A DNA stretch of 64,000 bases from Romanomermis culicivorax. Lineage: Eukaryota; Nematoda; Enoplea; Mermithida; Mermithidae. The stretch covers positions 682,001 to 746,000 of the forward strand of contig CAWUHX010000020.1 in NCBI GenBank assembly GCA_963922205.1, in the 5' to 3' direction. A program made the translations under genes and the position numbers. Of this stretch, positions 25,101-36,686 are shown one piece after another. Under the pieces are notes generated by a model. It ran no database searches, was not told the DNA's origin, and was given only the letters and a program-made list of their open reading frames with translations. Numbering within the stretch: the stretch's first letter is position 1; each line of letters starts with the position of its first letter.

Positions 25101-27845
25101 CTCCTGTGCTGCATCTTGAATAATATTCCTTTACTCCTAGTTAATCAATATATTTTATCATTACAGTCCTATCGGTCGCTTGAGCCTGGCGTTCCATAAT
25201 CATTCAATGGATTTTTTAATTCTTATTGTGCATTCAGCTCTTTGTTGTTCAGTTGAAACTTTGTTTAGGTTCAATCTTATCTATTAGAAAAAATTTACCC
25301 GTTATTGAGTTCTGTGATTAGGCTTTATTGTTCAAAAACTTTGAGAAGCGAGATTCGGCTTTCCTAGGAACGAGCTTTCAGTTTGATAGAAATTTTTCCC
25401 GTGTTATTTATAGCTGTGACATTGATTTCTATGGTAAATGGTTGTGTTCATGCCACATTATTTCGCGGAGAACCAACTGAATGATTTCATTCATTGGGAA
25501 AAATATTTACTGTTTAAAAACCCAACTTTTCTAAAGCACGACTAAAAATGTATAGTTTTATTTAAAATGTAATAGTTTTTTATCGCTGGTCAAAAGTTTA
25601 ATGAGGAATTTTGATTACATTTTGAAACATCAAATTAATTGCACAGTTGAAATTCTCTCATCGTGGGAATCTTTAGTTACAAGCATTTCAAAAATACATT
25701 AATTAAATGGAAACAACTGTTTTTAGATCTCACGCCAATTTGAGAGAAAGCGGCACATGAATCTTGTCGCATCTTCTGTTGATGTGTCTAACGTTGATTT
25801 TTTTGTACTGCCGGTGACCAATTATGCTGTTATTGTTCATTGTTATATTTACGTATTTCTTTATAGTTGTGTTTTTCCTTAACTCGGGTTAATTTTTTGT
25901 TTTCGTTATTCAACATTTATTTTCCCAACCACATATAAATAAATTTTTAAAAATAAATGTTAATTCCGTCAAGATAATTTTCTGGCCTGTTATAATTGTT
26001 ATCATTTTTTGTATTCTGCTCTGTATATTTTTCGCCTTTGTTGATTGAGACATGTGTATATTTGCTTATTGATTCAGTACATGGTCATCAAGAATTTTAG
26101 CCTTTTCAGACACCGATCGATTATTATGCTTGTTTTGCAGATCAAGGAGGCGATTACTTATACTTTACGTCCAACCTGACCGTGAGATGTACTGCGGTTA
26201 GTTCAAAAGTTCTTGGAACTGAGGATTTGATTTCATCATCTATTTATGAAAATTTGTGTTTTAATTATACAGTTTTAGTGATAAACATTGCCTTGTTTTT
26301 AAATTTTAACGAGCTTCAGTTGCTGCAAATTTCGATTTTATTAGAAATGGTCCTGCGAAATTTTAGATTTTTCTGTAGTTTGAACCTCGACCAGCATAAA
26401 TGCACGTGGAGGGTTTGGGAACGATTGACCCCCAGCCGATTTGATCCCCCTCTCACCAATGATTGGGAAGACGAGAGAGAATCAGCAAGAGAAAAGAGAA
26501 GGTCGTCATAAAAATGGAAATGACGCTGTAGTTTTACAATTTTCTAAACAAAGCATACTTGATTCCACAGAAGTAACATTAAAACTTTAAAAAGTGCTGT
26601 CGCTGTCTAAGCAAATAATTCCGCAAAATCTGACTAGAGTAACTTGCCAGTGTTTACGGTAGCATGCTCTTTTTTACACTTTGGAAGAGGATCAATTGAC
26701 AATGATCCATGTTTCATACTAAGAGAATTAGCAATAGTTTCCAAAAGAAACATTAACGAGTTCACATCTACCTGTGCTTATAAGGGAATGAATGAGTCAA
26801 CTTATTGTTCCTGAGCACCAAGACATCCTTGAAGTTATGATAACGTGAGTGTCTTGAATGCTGATGGCGTTCAACAAGGCATCAAAGAATGTAAAGAAGT
26901 CAAACTTCTGGAATTTTGATTCTAAACATAATTTTCTTACGGCTCGATGGCTCGAATTGTTGACAGATGACGAAACACTCAACCCAGAAAACAAGTCGAA
27001 ATATTGAGCCTGAGTAGATTAAACGTCAATGTGCCCATAAATCTCCTTATATATCAATATAATTATAGCCATTTTTTGTGGGTTGCCTGGAATTGTTTGT
27101 GCTGTCGAAAACTGAAATTTAGGGACATATTTACTTTGAAATGACAATGTTGCGACATGCAATTTGGAATAGCAAAACTTCATACTGTAGAAACAATATG
27201 AATTTCTTCATGGCAAAGTGGCGGCCAAAATCAAAAATATGCTTATAACTTTTCAACTTGAGTAGATCCATATCGACACTTAAATGCATTTGGCCACATT
27301 AATAGAGAGAAATAGGTTCGTAGGCCACCCTGCAATCAAAATCTCAGTTCCTCAAGTGACAAGATTTAGCAGAAAATGTGAGCTTTCCAGCTTCATTATT
27401 TATATTTTTTCCTTTTCCAAATGAGCCGCGGTAGGAAAAAATGTTCACGTCAACAATAAAAAACTTGCCTATTCGCCCGTCTTTTTTATCAGATTGATTA
27501 TGGCAGTCAGGACTACAACAGCTTGAAAGAATAGAATGCTGGCTTGCAGTGCATGGTCATCACCTGCCCATGGATTCGTTTGCATTTATTATGTTCCGAG
27601 GCTCAATAGAAAATGAAATGGAGTATTTAAGACGCAGTTTGTAAGAAGTTTGACCTCGACTATGATGACTTCAAAATTAATCATACATAAAAATCAGGTA
27701 TACTGTGTAGTTTTACATACTGACTATCGTTACAAAATTCTAAGGTGTGACGCAATTTTTATAACCTCGGACTTTACACTTATTACGCTATTTTATAGTG
27801 TCGAAAAGGAGGTTTAAAAAACCGAAAAAATCATTTGGAATTCTA
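22133..27845. other. Gene-poor AT-rich stretch
   Basis: No ORF with recognisable homology or exon-like structure on either strand. Contents I can identify: an inverted degenerate GC hairpin (CCCGTGCTTCGCACCG, about 22629-22644), a fragment of the CATACATGTAAC/G-tract element at 24251-24345 with a CATATAGCC palindrome remnant, and copy 2 of the three-copy CATGCACGT repeat at 26392-26640. The rest appears unique and non-coding. Confidence 0.5.
22293..22298 (+). promoter_or_regulatory. Candidate poly(A) signal of the zinc-finger gene
   Basis: AATAAA about 160 bp downstream of the stop codon at 22130-22132. Confidence 0.4.
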
Positions 27846-30325
27846 AGGCCCAAATTACAGAATGTGGGTTAAACGTGGGTAAGAGTAAGAGTAAAATCGT
27901 AGGTAAATAATAGTCGAGTAAAATCTCGGGTAGAATCGTAGGTTAAGGCGGGTAAAAATCGGGTAGAATCGCGGATAAGATCGTGGGTTAAAGACCGGTA
28001 AAATCGTCGGTAGAAAAAATAACCCATGATTTTACCCATATCGAGATTACAGAAAGTGGGTAAGGTAAAAGTTGGTGAAAAAGACATGAAAATAACCTAT
28101 GATTTTACCCTGCTAGGTTATATTGACAAGAATTTTAAATTTTTCACGTAAGGCTCGGATTTGATTGGTTCTTTGCATGTCGTCGATGTGCTGCAGGTTA
28201 AACTGAATCTGATGTTAGTAATTCCAATGACCAGAAGTCCGAAAATTCAGATTTTTCAGAAATTCAATGATCATTCATTGTACAAATTTCAATACAACAG
28301 CATCAGCATAAAGTTGTGATACCAGTGGGTTGTTATCGAAGAATGCTTTTTTGAGCTACACTATTACTCGATAGTGCAACAATTTTGAAACACATCTTTT
28401 GCTTTTCAAACTCCGTTGAGATGAATCAACAGGGTTTTTACATCAATATTTTGATATGTGAATCTGATGAAAATTGTGGCTTTTGATGAAAACGTTTGAA
28501 GCTTAAATAATCTTCCAGAAAATTGTCCTTAGGCTCAAAAAAACTATGACTCCTACGGTCTTTGAGTTAATAAACAAATACCATCTATGCTATAACAACT
28601 GGAATGCACTATAGTCTGTTTGCTTTTAAATCGAAAAATTAACACTGTCTTTAAAATCTTTTGCACTAAGTCTTTGCTGAAGAATGTTTTACTCAAAAAT
28701 TCTTGTCAAGTTTTACAAATTTTCAGTCTTAAATGACATTGTAACGTACCTGCTAAAGCAGTACTGTAAATATGTAGCATACTGTATGTGATAGACATTT
28801 ATTAGATATTATTTTATTTTCGCAATTTATCGTCTCAAGGGTGTCTGGGATTCACACCCAAACATTCCTACAAAATTACGTGAAGTACTTTATTTTGATC
28901 CGTTCACACCCCGGTAGCCCAATTAAGATGCCCCAATTAATTTGCACAAACGGCAGCTGTTCCCCTAGAACCTACACTAAACTACACATTCCACAGCTAC
29001 CGTAATCCCCCGTAAAAATCGTAAACAACACCTGCACACAGTAAAATACGTAGAAGCCCCGCCAGACAGTAGTCTCAAGTGTAACGGTAGCGGCGGTCCC
29101 ACAAAACATGTGTATACAGAGGAACTGATACAGGAAGCATGCACAGAAGCACAGAGGTGTGGCCAAGCCCACCGTAGAAAGCAAGCGAAGCACAGAAAGC
29201 ATACAGTACCAGGAAAGCATTAGAGAGGCGTAACTAAGTAAGCATAAAAAGCGTAGCAGGAAACGACGATTGGCGGAAGAAGATGGACAGAAGCTCGACC
29301 TCCCGCGACGCCCAGGGAGTGGCCAAAAACGTTGTATAAAAGAAGAAGCAAGCGTGATTTTATTCTTCTGGTGGTTTTACATTTTTTGTTGACTTCCGCG
29401 CTCGCCCCGTCCTCTTTATATATTTGCAAGCGGCCAATTGTACGAAAGCAACTTAAACCGAGGCCCCCGTTCGTATTGTAAATCGAGACGCGTTTTGTAT
29501 TGTCGACGTTCAAGCGACTGTCGATCCTTCATATATTTTCGTATTATCGTACCGCCCGCGCCCCGTCCCGTTATTCCATCCCCGCCGTATCGACCGTTGG
29601 TTGAAAGTAAAGTACCTCACACAAATCTGGTCGTTACAACATATTTCTTAGCAGAAAATCTTAAAACTATAAAATATGGCTTGTCTTATGATAATAGGAA
29701 TTGCAATCAAAAAACACAGTGAGTTCATCACTCTGGCTCATGGCGAATTCTAAATAGTGATTATTAAGCAAACCAATACTCTTGGCGCTCCAGTAGTAAG
29801 TAATCCTGCTAGAAAATTCCCTTGTGTGAATTTTATTCCTGCACACAATACAGTAAAGCATAATAATTATTTCAGGATAGCTGCAGTTGCAGGAGCATGA
29901 GCAGATGGCTCACATAATCGGGGAAGTAGCGCATAATCATGAGAGCTATTGCTTAGAACCGTAAGTAATGTTTCCTTGTGAGATATCGGCATTTTAGTTT
30001 TTGGGATACCCTGTTCATATGACTAAAAACAAGCTCACCATGAAAAACATATATAAAAATGATGGGTTGGGTAACCCGCCACTTATACCTACGTTCTGTA
30101 ATACGAAAACTAGAAAAGTCGGGTAACTTTCCAACTTAAACATGGGTAAATCGTTGGTAAACGACTGGTAAAATCATGGGTAACATCGCAAGTAAAACTT
30201 CGGGTTAAAGATGGGTAGAATCACGGGTAAAAGAAGGTAAAATGGCGGGTTAAACATGGGTTACATTACCCGAGATTTTACTTTTACCTTACTTTTATTC
30301 CACCCACGTTCTGTAATTTGGGCCT
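27846..30325. mobile_element. Inverted-repeat element with GGGTAAAAT unit arrays, split by a solo LTR
   Basis: Outer ends are exact inverted copies: AGGCCCAAATTACAG at 27846-27860 and its complement at 30311-30325. Both arms (about 27846-28125 and 30085-30325) consist of 11-12 bp degenerate units of the type TGGGTAAAATC/CGGGTTAAAGA. Without the 899-bp LTR the element would be about 1.58 kb. No transposase is evident inside. Confidence 0.8.
28740..29638 (+). mobile_element. Solo LTR of a retrotransposon
   Basis: An 899-bp unit beginning TGTAACG and ending CGTTACA, that is, TG...CA with a 7-bp terminal inverted repeat. It is flanked by ACAT on both sides (28736-28739 and 29639-29642), a 4-bp target-site duplication. 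It is visibly richer in G+C than its surroundings and carries a TATAAAAG box at 29335-29342, which sets the + orientation. No gag/pol remains next to it, so it is probably the product of LTR-LTR recombination. The 4-bp duplication fits Ty3/gypsy or BEL/Pao; which one cannot be told. Confidence 0.85.
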
Positions 30326-30927
30326 ATATGTAGCATAAAATGTGTACATAGAACGTATTGTAAATACAAAATTTTTCTATATATAGAGCACGGTCTTCTG
30401 CATAATGTACATTTGGCAAGAGAGACATGTCTTTTTTGAGCTGTGATATTTCGCAACCAGTGAACAGACTGAAAAATTCTGAATAATGTCAAATTTTCAA
30501 ATTTTTGAGTAATTTATCATACAGACTGCCGTCACGTAAGACACGACGTAGTACAAATAAAGCATCAAGTGTATCGTCTTTTATAGACCCGACTCAAAGG
30601 GAAGAGAGCGGAAGATAGATGACGCGGTGATTCTCGATTTTTGCAAATTCGTTGGACATTTCAGGGCCGACAAGGTTAGGCCACCAAGTCGTATCAAGCA
30701 GCAGGTTTAGACTTAACTAAAAACATTACGTATCAGTTTTTATCTACTGTTGTTCCGGTACTCATGCACAGTGCAGAAAGTAATGCGAAGCCCAGAGCGA
30801 GATCTGTCATCATTTTGATTGGTCGAAAAAATTTATTGACTTTTACAGTTGTTTCTGGCAAATTTTCTGGCTTAGGCTTAGGTTTACGCTTAGGCTTAGG
30901 CCTGGGCAGTGTTTTTTTTGTGCCAAA
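30325..30927. other. Short gene-free stretch ending in a TTAGGC-like tract
   Basis: Nothing coding is seen. At 30871-30906 the sequence CTTAGGCTTAGG is extended by degenerate units, a second interstitial tract of the nematode-type telomere unit. Confidence 0.4.
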
Positions 30928-31870
30928 CACTGTTTTTTTTCCACGAACTTTTTTCCACAAATGTGGAAAGGGGTCAAACTTTTTTTCCGCATGTGGAAAA
31001 AAATTTTTTCGTCTTAAAATCCTCGTTTTTTGGCTCAAAAATGCTCACAGACGCTTTATCGCACTGTTTTTGAGCTTTTTCAAGCCCTCCGGTTTTTAGA
31101 GAAGTTAATTAATTCATTAAAATTGAAGAAAAAATTAAAATGTTCGACTTAAAAGCTTAATCTACAAGCATTGTTGAACAAATTTTCTAGCAAACTGTCC
31201 AAGAGCATAATTGACTTGAATTACACAAGAAATCAATGGTCAAGTCCTCTATGATGACAAGCAAAAGTCCAAAAAAGATGGTAATCTTTCCGACGCCAAG
31301 CGCCGGAAAATTTTTTGGGTATATTGACATTCTGGGATGCTGGAAAATAAATTTTCCGAACATTTATTTCAAGAAATTCTAATTTTGTGTTCGAGTCGTA
31401 ATTTCTAGAATCTTACTTGAAAAATTTTAAAATCTGTAATTTATTTGTAAACTCTCATGAACTTGGTCGAAAATATATGAGTAAGAAGAGTATAAATTTC
31501 CGAAAGGTATTTCCATGAAGCTTTTGAATTGATTTTACGTTAGCAAAGAAATAATCGCATCATAAAGCATAGAGACTTGACGTATTGATCATACCTGTAA
31601 GACCTCCGACCAGTTGAAGGGGGGGTCCCCCCCCCCAACCCCCCCCGCCAAGTACAGGTATGGTATTGATCTTTCTCAAAAAGAAAAAATGCGAATCTTC
31701 ATTAAATATTATGATAAATCGTTGAAGATTACCAATTAAAACATGGGATACTACGTTTAAGATGATGAAAACTATTATAGATTAAGTGATAAATGAAGGT
31801 AGACATGATAAAAGCCGCGCCTGAGCTACTTAATGAATAATGATGATTATTAAAGTTATGACCAGCGCGG
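30928..31870 (+). repeat. Interspersed repeat, copy 2 of 7451-8324, carrying an inserted MITE
   Basis: Colinear with 7451-8324, including TTCCACAAATGTGGAA words and the hairpin variant at 31290-31306. The alignment is broken only by the 73-bp MITE at 31590-31662, for which the first copy provides the empty site at 8119-8126. Confidence 0.85.
31590..31662. mobile_element. 73-bp hAT-like MITE, CATACCTGTAA family, with TSD and empty-site control
   Basis: Begins CATACCTGTAAGACCTCCGA and ends AAGTACAGGTATG. GTATTGAT occurs at 31582-31589 and again at 31663-31670. The paralogous copy has a single GTATTGAT at 8119-8126 with the same flanks and no insert. The interior is almost only G and C runs. 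Confidence 0.92.
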
Positions 31871-31894
31871 TTATAACTTTAATTATCGTTGACT

Positions 31895-32075
31895 CAGCCA
31901 GCGCGAAGCGCCGAAAATTTTTTACATTTTCAGCCCCTAAAACGTCTAAAAATTGAGGAAATTTAATGTTTGACCAGCCAAAAATTTTGTGCCAATTGGC
32001 ACAAACGCTTAAAATTTTTTGTGCCATTCCAAATTTTTTTGTGCCAGAAACCATGTTTTGGCGTCACTGTTTGTT
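31895..32075 (-). repeat. CAGTGTTTTTT-type element with GTGCCAA words and GC hairpin
   Basis: In reverse orientation it reads CAGTGACGCC..., GGCACAAA words including TTGTGCCAATTGGCACAAA, GGCTGGTCAAACATTAAATT, and the hairpin CGGCGCTTCGCGC (31901-31913 on +). Its module order matches 10022-10211 and 33354-33515. Confidence 0.75.
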
Positions 32076-32421
32076 TTCCACATCTGCACTATAATGTGGA
32101 AAAAAATCTGGAATGTGGAAAAAATTTTTGAGGTCTTTCCACAAATGTGGAAGAAAAATGTGGGGTTTTCATATTGAAAAGATGCATTTTGCTGCATTTT
32201 AGGAGGTCGAAATCTCATGGGGAATTCAATGGAAATGGTCACTTAACACTCCGTTTACAACGTGTTTTATGTTCTATACGGTTTACACATCTTTTACTTC
32301 TATCGAAAACCGTAGTTCAAAGATTGTTTTCTATTGTTTCTTTGTTGTAAAGATGACCAAATTTAAAACTTCAATGTGCTTCTACGAAGGTTTTCATGCG
32401 TGGCCCACTAAAAAGAGGTGG

Positions 32422-33337
32422 ACTGGTTCATTAGAAAATGCCCCAATGGGGCAGAAAAAAAAGAATATACTTGCTTGGATAATTGCCAAGCTAGAAAAAG
32501 AAGTGAACTAGATTTTCGAGAACTTGGAGTAAAGTTAGAAAAAATTTATTTTCGTTATAGAATATGCATTCCTCCTAAAAAAAATTTTCCATGTCTGTGA
32601 AAAAGTATATTCTGCAGCTGAGTGCATTAACACACTTTCCAACCAAACATGTGCATCTCTGAAATTTTGAGGAGGGTGCAGGGGTACCTTAGTTTTTGGC
32701 GATTTTTGAGACAAAAAATTTTAAAAAAGTTGACCAATAAATTTTTTTCATAACAATTTTCCAGTTTCAAAACTCTTGGGGTATTTTGTACCCCTCATGT
32801 CCCCCCTCACCCATGTGTGCTTCCGACTACGTTGAACTCTTTTATTAAATTTAGTGTCAATAAAACAGGAATCAACTGTGGGACAGTGACACATAAAATC
32901 CCACTCAGTTTTTTTAGAAAAGAGCTACAGCACAAAGTCTTCTCAGAACTAAATCGATTGTGCAGAATTTATGAATATATGTCTCCCTCACTATTTCTCG
33001 GCTAGTGTGAAAGGCAGTAGTTTTGAATTGGTCGGGAGTTAGAATGCTTTTATTTTACACCATTTCTTTACATTTGAAGTCATGTGCATATAATTTTCAT
33101 GAAGAAAAATATTACTGTAGTTGATGATAGGGGAAGGACAAAGTGCACGATGCTGCAGAATATACTTTTTCACATACATGGAAATTTTTTTAGAAAGAAT
33201 GAATATCCAATATAACGAAAGTGAATTTTTCCAACTTTAGCCCAAGTTCTCAAAAATCTAGTCCACTTCTTTGGCAATTATCCAAGCAAGTATATTCTTT
33301 TTTTCTGCCCCATTGGGGAATTTTCGAATAAACTAGT
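32422..33337. mobile_element. Foldback element with ~200-bp inverted arms
   Basis: The left arm (about 32422-32630) and right arm (about 33125-33337) are inverted copies. Shared landmarks are ACTGGTTCATTAG/ACTAGTTTATTCG at the ends, CCCCAATGGGGCAG, GAATATACTTGCTTGGATAA, and GTGAAAAAGTATATTCTGCA at the inner ends. The arms contain the small ORFs at 32269-32600. The middle is about 500 bp with no recognisable gene. Confidence 0.85.
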
Positions 33338-33353
33338 ATTATACTTACTGACT

Positions 33354-33515
33354 CGGCGCCATGCGCCGAAAAATTTTTGCGTTTTCAGCTCCTAAAATGA
33401 CTAAAGATCAAGGAAATTCAGCCTTTGACCATTCAAAAAATTTGTGTAATAGGCACAAACGCCCAAAAAATTTTGTGCCAAAACCCATGTCTTGGCTTTA
33501 AAAAAAACACTGCGC
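33354..33515 (-). repeat. CAGTGTTTTTTTT element with GTGCCAA words and GC hairpin, copy 3
   Basis: Reverse orientation: CAGTGTTTTTTTTAAAG, TTTTGGCACAAAA, GTTTGTGCCTATTACACAAA, ATGGTCAAAGGCTGAATTTC, and the hairpin variant CGGCGCATGGCGCCG (33354-33368 on +). Confidence 0.7.
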
Positions 33516-33553
33516 TCGGCAATGCTTAGTCTGAGACAGTGTAAGCTGCATTA

Positions 33554-33671
33554 CATACCTGTAATTGGGGGGGGGTTAGGGGGACCCACCCAACTTGGCA
33601 AACCCTATACCCAATGCCCCCAAACTCGGAAAAATTGGGGGAAGGTACTGGTCGGACCTCATACAGGTATG
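33554..33671. mobile_element. CATACCTGTAA-family MITE without clear TSD
   Basis: Begins CATACCTGTAATTGGGG and ends CATACAGGTATG, with the family interior CCTATACCCAATGCCCCC. Flanks CTGCATTA and GTAAACTT do not match, so the copy is rearranged or old. The neighbouring 33746-33915 is copy 2 of the 15878-16060 repeat. Confidence 0.7.
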
Positions 33672-34222
33672 GTAAACTTATGTTAGTGTAAAGACATTCC
33701 TGTAAGACCTCAAGTGGTTTGGGGAAGGGTAAAGCAGACTGCACCATAGGGAGGGGTATGTGGCGGGTATTACCCCTACCTAAAGTCCTAAAAATTGATC
33801 AATGTTTGCCTAATTTTGAGACAAAAAGTGTTTAGTGAACATTTAGCTCGCACTACTCCCGAAAATTTTCAACTTTACCCCTACCTGAAAAATCTGACCT
33901 TGGGGACGTCTGGGGTAAAGCCCAAATTTTTAAGATGCGGGTACCCATTTTCCCCGAAATCTTTGGAGGGGGTTCCAAAACTGGAAAAATGGCCATAATT
34001 TTCCCCAAATCTTGGAGGATGTCCCAAAATTGTTGAAAGTCGGCCTTAAGTTTCGAAAAATTCCGAAAATTTTTTCCAAAGAGGTCAAAAAATATCATTT
34101 TCTGAAATAAATTCCGCCCAACTCTCCTTTATGAATATTGATGAATTCGGAAGACAGTTTCCACCATTCCGGCGCCTAGTCTTTTCCGAGTGCATTCAGA
34201 CAAAGTATAGATGGGGCTTAAC

Positions 34223-34503
34223 CATTCCTGTAAGAGGTCCCACCAGTTAGTTTGGTGGGGGGTAAACCCACAATTTTATGATGGGGGTTCCAAAATTTTT
34301 TGGGGGGTCGAAAAAATCGCAAAAAAAATGTCGAAAATTTTCTCACAAAAGGCCAAAAAAGCTACTTTTTCCTGAATTTTCCTGAGTTAGGGGGGTTTCG
34401 ACATTTGGGTATAGGAATTGACAAGTTGAGGGGGCTTCCGACGTTTGGGTATAGGGTTCGACCGAGTTGGGGGGTCCCATCTAACCCCCCGATTACAGGT
34501 ATG
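34223..34503. mobile_element. hAT-like MITE, CATTCCTGTAA variant, perfect 8-bp TSD
   Basis: A 281-bp element from CATTCCTGTAAGAGGTCC to GATTACAGGTATG, flanked by GGCTTAAC at 34215-34222 and 34504-34511. The interior has the family order: G-rich tract, GGTCGAAAAAA, AAAAGGCCAAAAAA, GGTATAGGGTTCGACC. Confidence 0.9.
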
Positions 34504-34635
34504 GGCTTAACACGTTGAAAAACTGGCTAGCGTACGTTGCCAATATATACACGCTGTATATACCTTACATGTTAAAAAACTTAGGGGTCTCTAAAGTCAT
34601 GAACGAAAATTCAGGGATGGAATAAATCTTGAAAA

Positions 34636-35050
34636 CATACATGTAACGGCGCCCCGAGGTCGGGAGGGGGGGGGGGGTCGGGCGACTTTTTTTGGGCCGG
34701 GGGTCAGTAATTCCCACAGTTTTGGAGGAGGGGTCTCTCAAGGAAAAAAAATGGATTTTTTTTACGAAAAAAAGTCCGAAAAATAGTAATTTTTTCTAAA
34801 AAGCCCGAAAAAATGTATTCATTGCGCGAAGCGCCCAGAAAATTCACATTTTCGACCATTTTTTGTTCAAAAATTGACATTTTTCAGTATTTTTCTGACC
34901 AAAAGTATGGGGGTTCCTACGGCTACCATATGGCTAGCCAAAGTATTAGAAAATCCAAAGGGGCGGTCGCCCAATGGCTAGCCATATGATCGACGATTTC
35001 TTGGGGGGGGGGTTGCCATATCACTCCCCCCCCCCCCCCAATTACATGTT
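34636..35050. mobile_element. CATACATGTAAC/G-tract element with CATATGGCTAGC palindromes
   Basis: Starts CATACATGTAACGGCGCC and ends CCAATTACATGTTA, a short inverted pair. Inside are G13 and C13 runs, a hairpin variant (34823-34836), and two copies of the palindrome related to CATATGGCTAGCCATATG (34928-34944, 34976-34998). A fragment of the same element lies near 24251-24345. Confidence 0.65.
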
Positions 35051-35738
35051 AAGTATCATTCCCCAGCGTTATCGACTATAGAAATCTGAAAATTTTTCCC
35101 ATGCTTCGCGCCTGAAGGAAGAATAGATGAAATGCAGTCCATAATTCTTTACTATAGCTGATCACAGAGATGTCAGCAGTAGAATTTATAGACAGTTCAA
35201 GATTTTTTGCTTCAGTTTTTTCTCGCTTTTTAATTATTTTAAATATTGGTTTAGTGTTATCATTATCTGACCTTAAAACTCAAAAATTTGACTGGTCTTC
35301 ATTTTTGGTAAATTAGTGACTGCAGAAGCATAAGAGTGTTCCAATCATCTCAAAAAAAATAAAGTATGTGTAAATATTTTGAACAAAAAAGACGATTTGG
35401 CGAAAATTTCGAATAAAATTATGTTGAAGCATCCCAATTATTCGTTGCTTGCCAGATTTTGGAATTTTGGTTGCATGTTTTCAATATGATATTTGTATTT
35501 TGTCCGATTGCCAAATGATTGAATTGGCTGGAAAATATTCACGTTCCAGCGTTCTAGAATATCAAAATCCAATGTACTTTGCGCCGGAATTAACGATATT
35601 CAAATCCAAGATTAGGTACTGCAGCCAAAGTTTTTCGCAATCTGTTTTTCATGCTTTAGATTATTTGGAAACCATCTTTTTTGATGATGAGTAGATTTTC
35701 CTTAATTTTTGGTTTGCTTTAGAAATGTTAGTAATGTC

Positions 35739-36005
35739 TTAATTCAAAACATCGTCAACAAAGCAGCTGTCGACATTTTTAAGTAGAAAAAGTGACTTTA
35801 AAATAACGGTGGGAACAATTATGACCTCCTCTGCCAAATGGCGAAAAGATTCATGCAAAACATAGTGCATAAGATCTCCTGATGAACTAATCAGAAGAGA
35901 TGCATTTTTATAACGGGAGTTTTCAAATTCTTCATAATGCTGAACAATATTGCAAACACTTGAAGCTGCACCTAAAATAAATGGTAATTGTGGTGAGGAT
36001 GACAT
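35739..36005 (-). CDS. Unassigned small ORF, coding status doubtful
   Basis: An 88-residue frame reading MSSSPQLPFILGAASSVCNI..., ending SCFVDDVLN. TTATTTTAG just before GTGCAGCTTC could be a splice acceptor, so this may be a terminal exon of about 76 codons. Composition is protein-like and free of the homopolymers that make false ORFs elsewhere. I do not recognise the product and see no linked exon with confidence; the minus-strand frame at 36202-36459 is a candidate partner. It could equally be transposon-derived. Confidence 0.2.
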   Translation of the reverse strand: MSSSPQLPFILGAASSVCNIVQHYEEFENSRYKNASLLISSSGDLMHYVLHESFRHLAEEVIIVPTVILKSLFLLKNVDSCFVDDVLN

Positions 36006-36686
36006 TTAAACAATTAAATACACTATAAATGTAATGGCAGTACAATTATAGCACAGTTCAAATTTAGAAACATACATATGGACGTTTCTCGAAATTTCAG
36101 TTACAAACGTATTTGGTTGCCTTGCTTATATTCTCGAGCTTTTACTGGCCTGAATGTTCAGGTGCGGCCTGAAAATATTCCTTCACGGCCCGTGCAAGTC
36201 GCTATTCGAAGTTCAATATGTTTGTCCTCCTCTGATTATCATTACTCAAATGTGATAGAAAACAAAAGAAGTGGTCTGGTTGAACACAATTTTGAAGTTT
36301 CTTGCCAAAAAATTGATTTGGTTTAGAATCTTGATGCAACACTGATAGCGGGCTACCATTTTTTATTGCTGGCAGTGATTCTGGTAACGGTTTTTTCGAA
36401 GTTTTTTCACATAGGCTATTCCCAAAATGTTCATCCCATTTTCTAAAATTTTTCATCATTTGTAAAAACGTTTATTCGCGTCCACTGATGCTTTATTTAT
36501 GCTTTTATAACATTCTCGAAATCAGCATTTCATAAAAATGAGGAAAAAAGTAAAATTTTAGTCGGGTGAGATTGTGCTGACAAGGTTATACAACGGCCAA
36601 AATCATTAATTATCGATTTATAAGAATTCAGGCTGCTTATCAACCATTATTCCTAAGTGGATGCTCATAGTTTCCTTCCCAGAATT

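Noticed and set aside
27846..28120. Regular short repeats that might suggest a CRISPR-like array
   Set aside because: Units are 11-12 bp, degenerate and without spacers, and the arrays are inverted arms of an element in a eukaryotic genome.
29438..29722. 94-residue ORF rich in Arg and Pro
   Set aside because: It runs across the right end of the solo LTR; high local G+C explains the open frame.
32269..32600. Small ORFs with protein-like composition
   Set aside because: They lie in the left arm of a foldback element and are not conserved as frames in the opposite arm.
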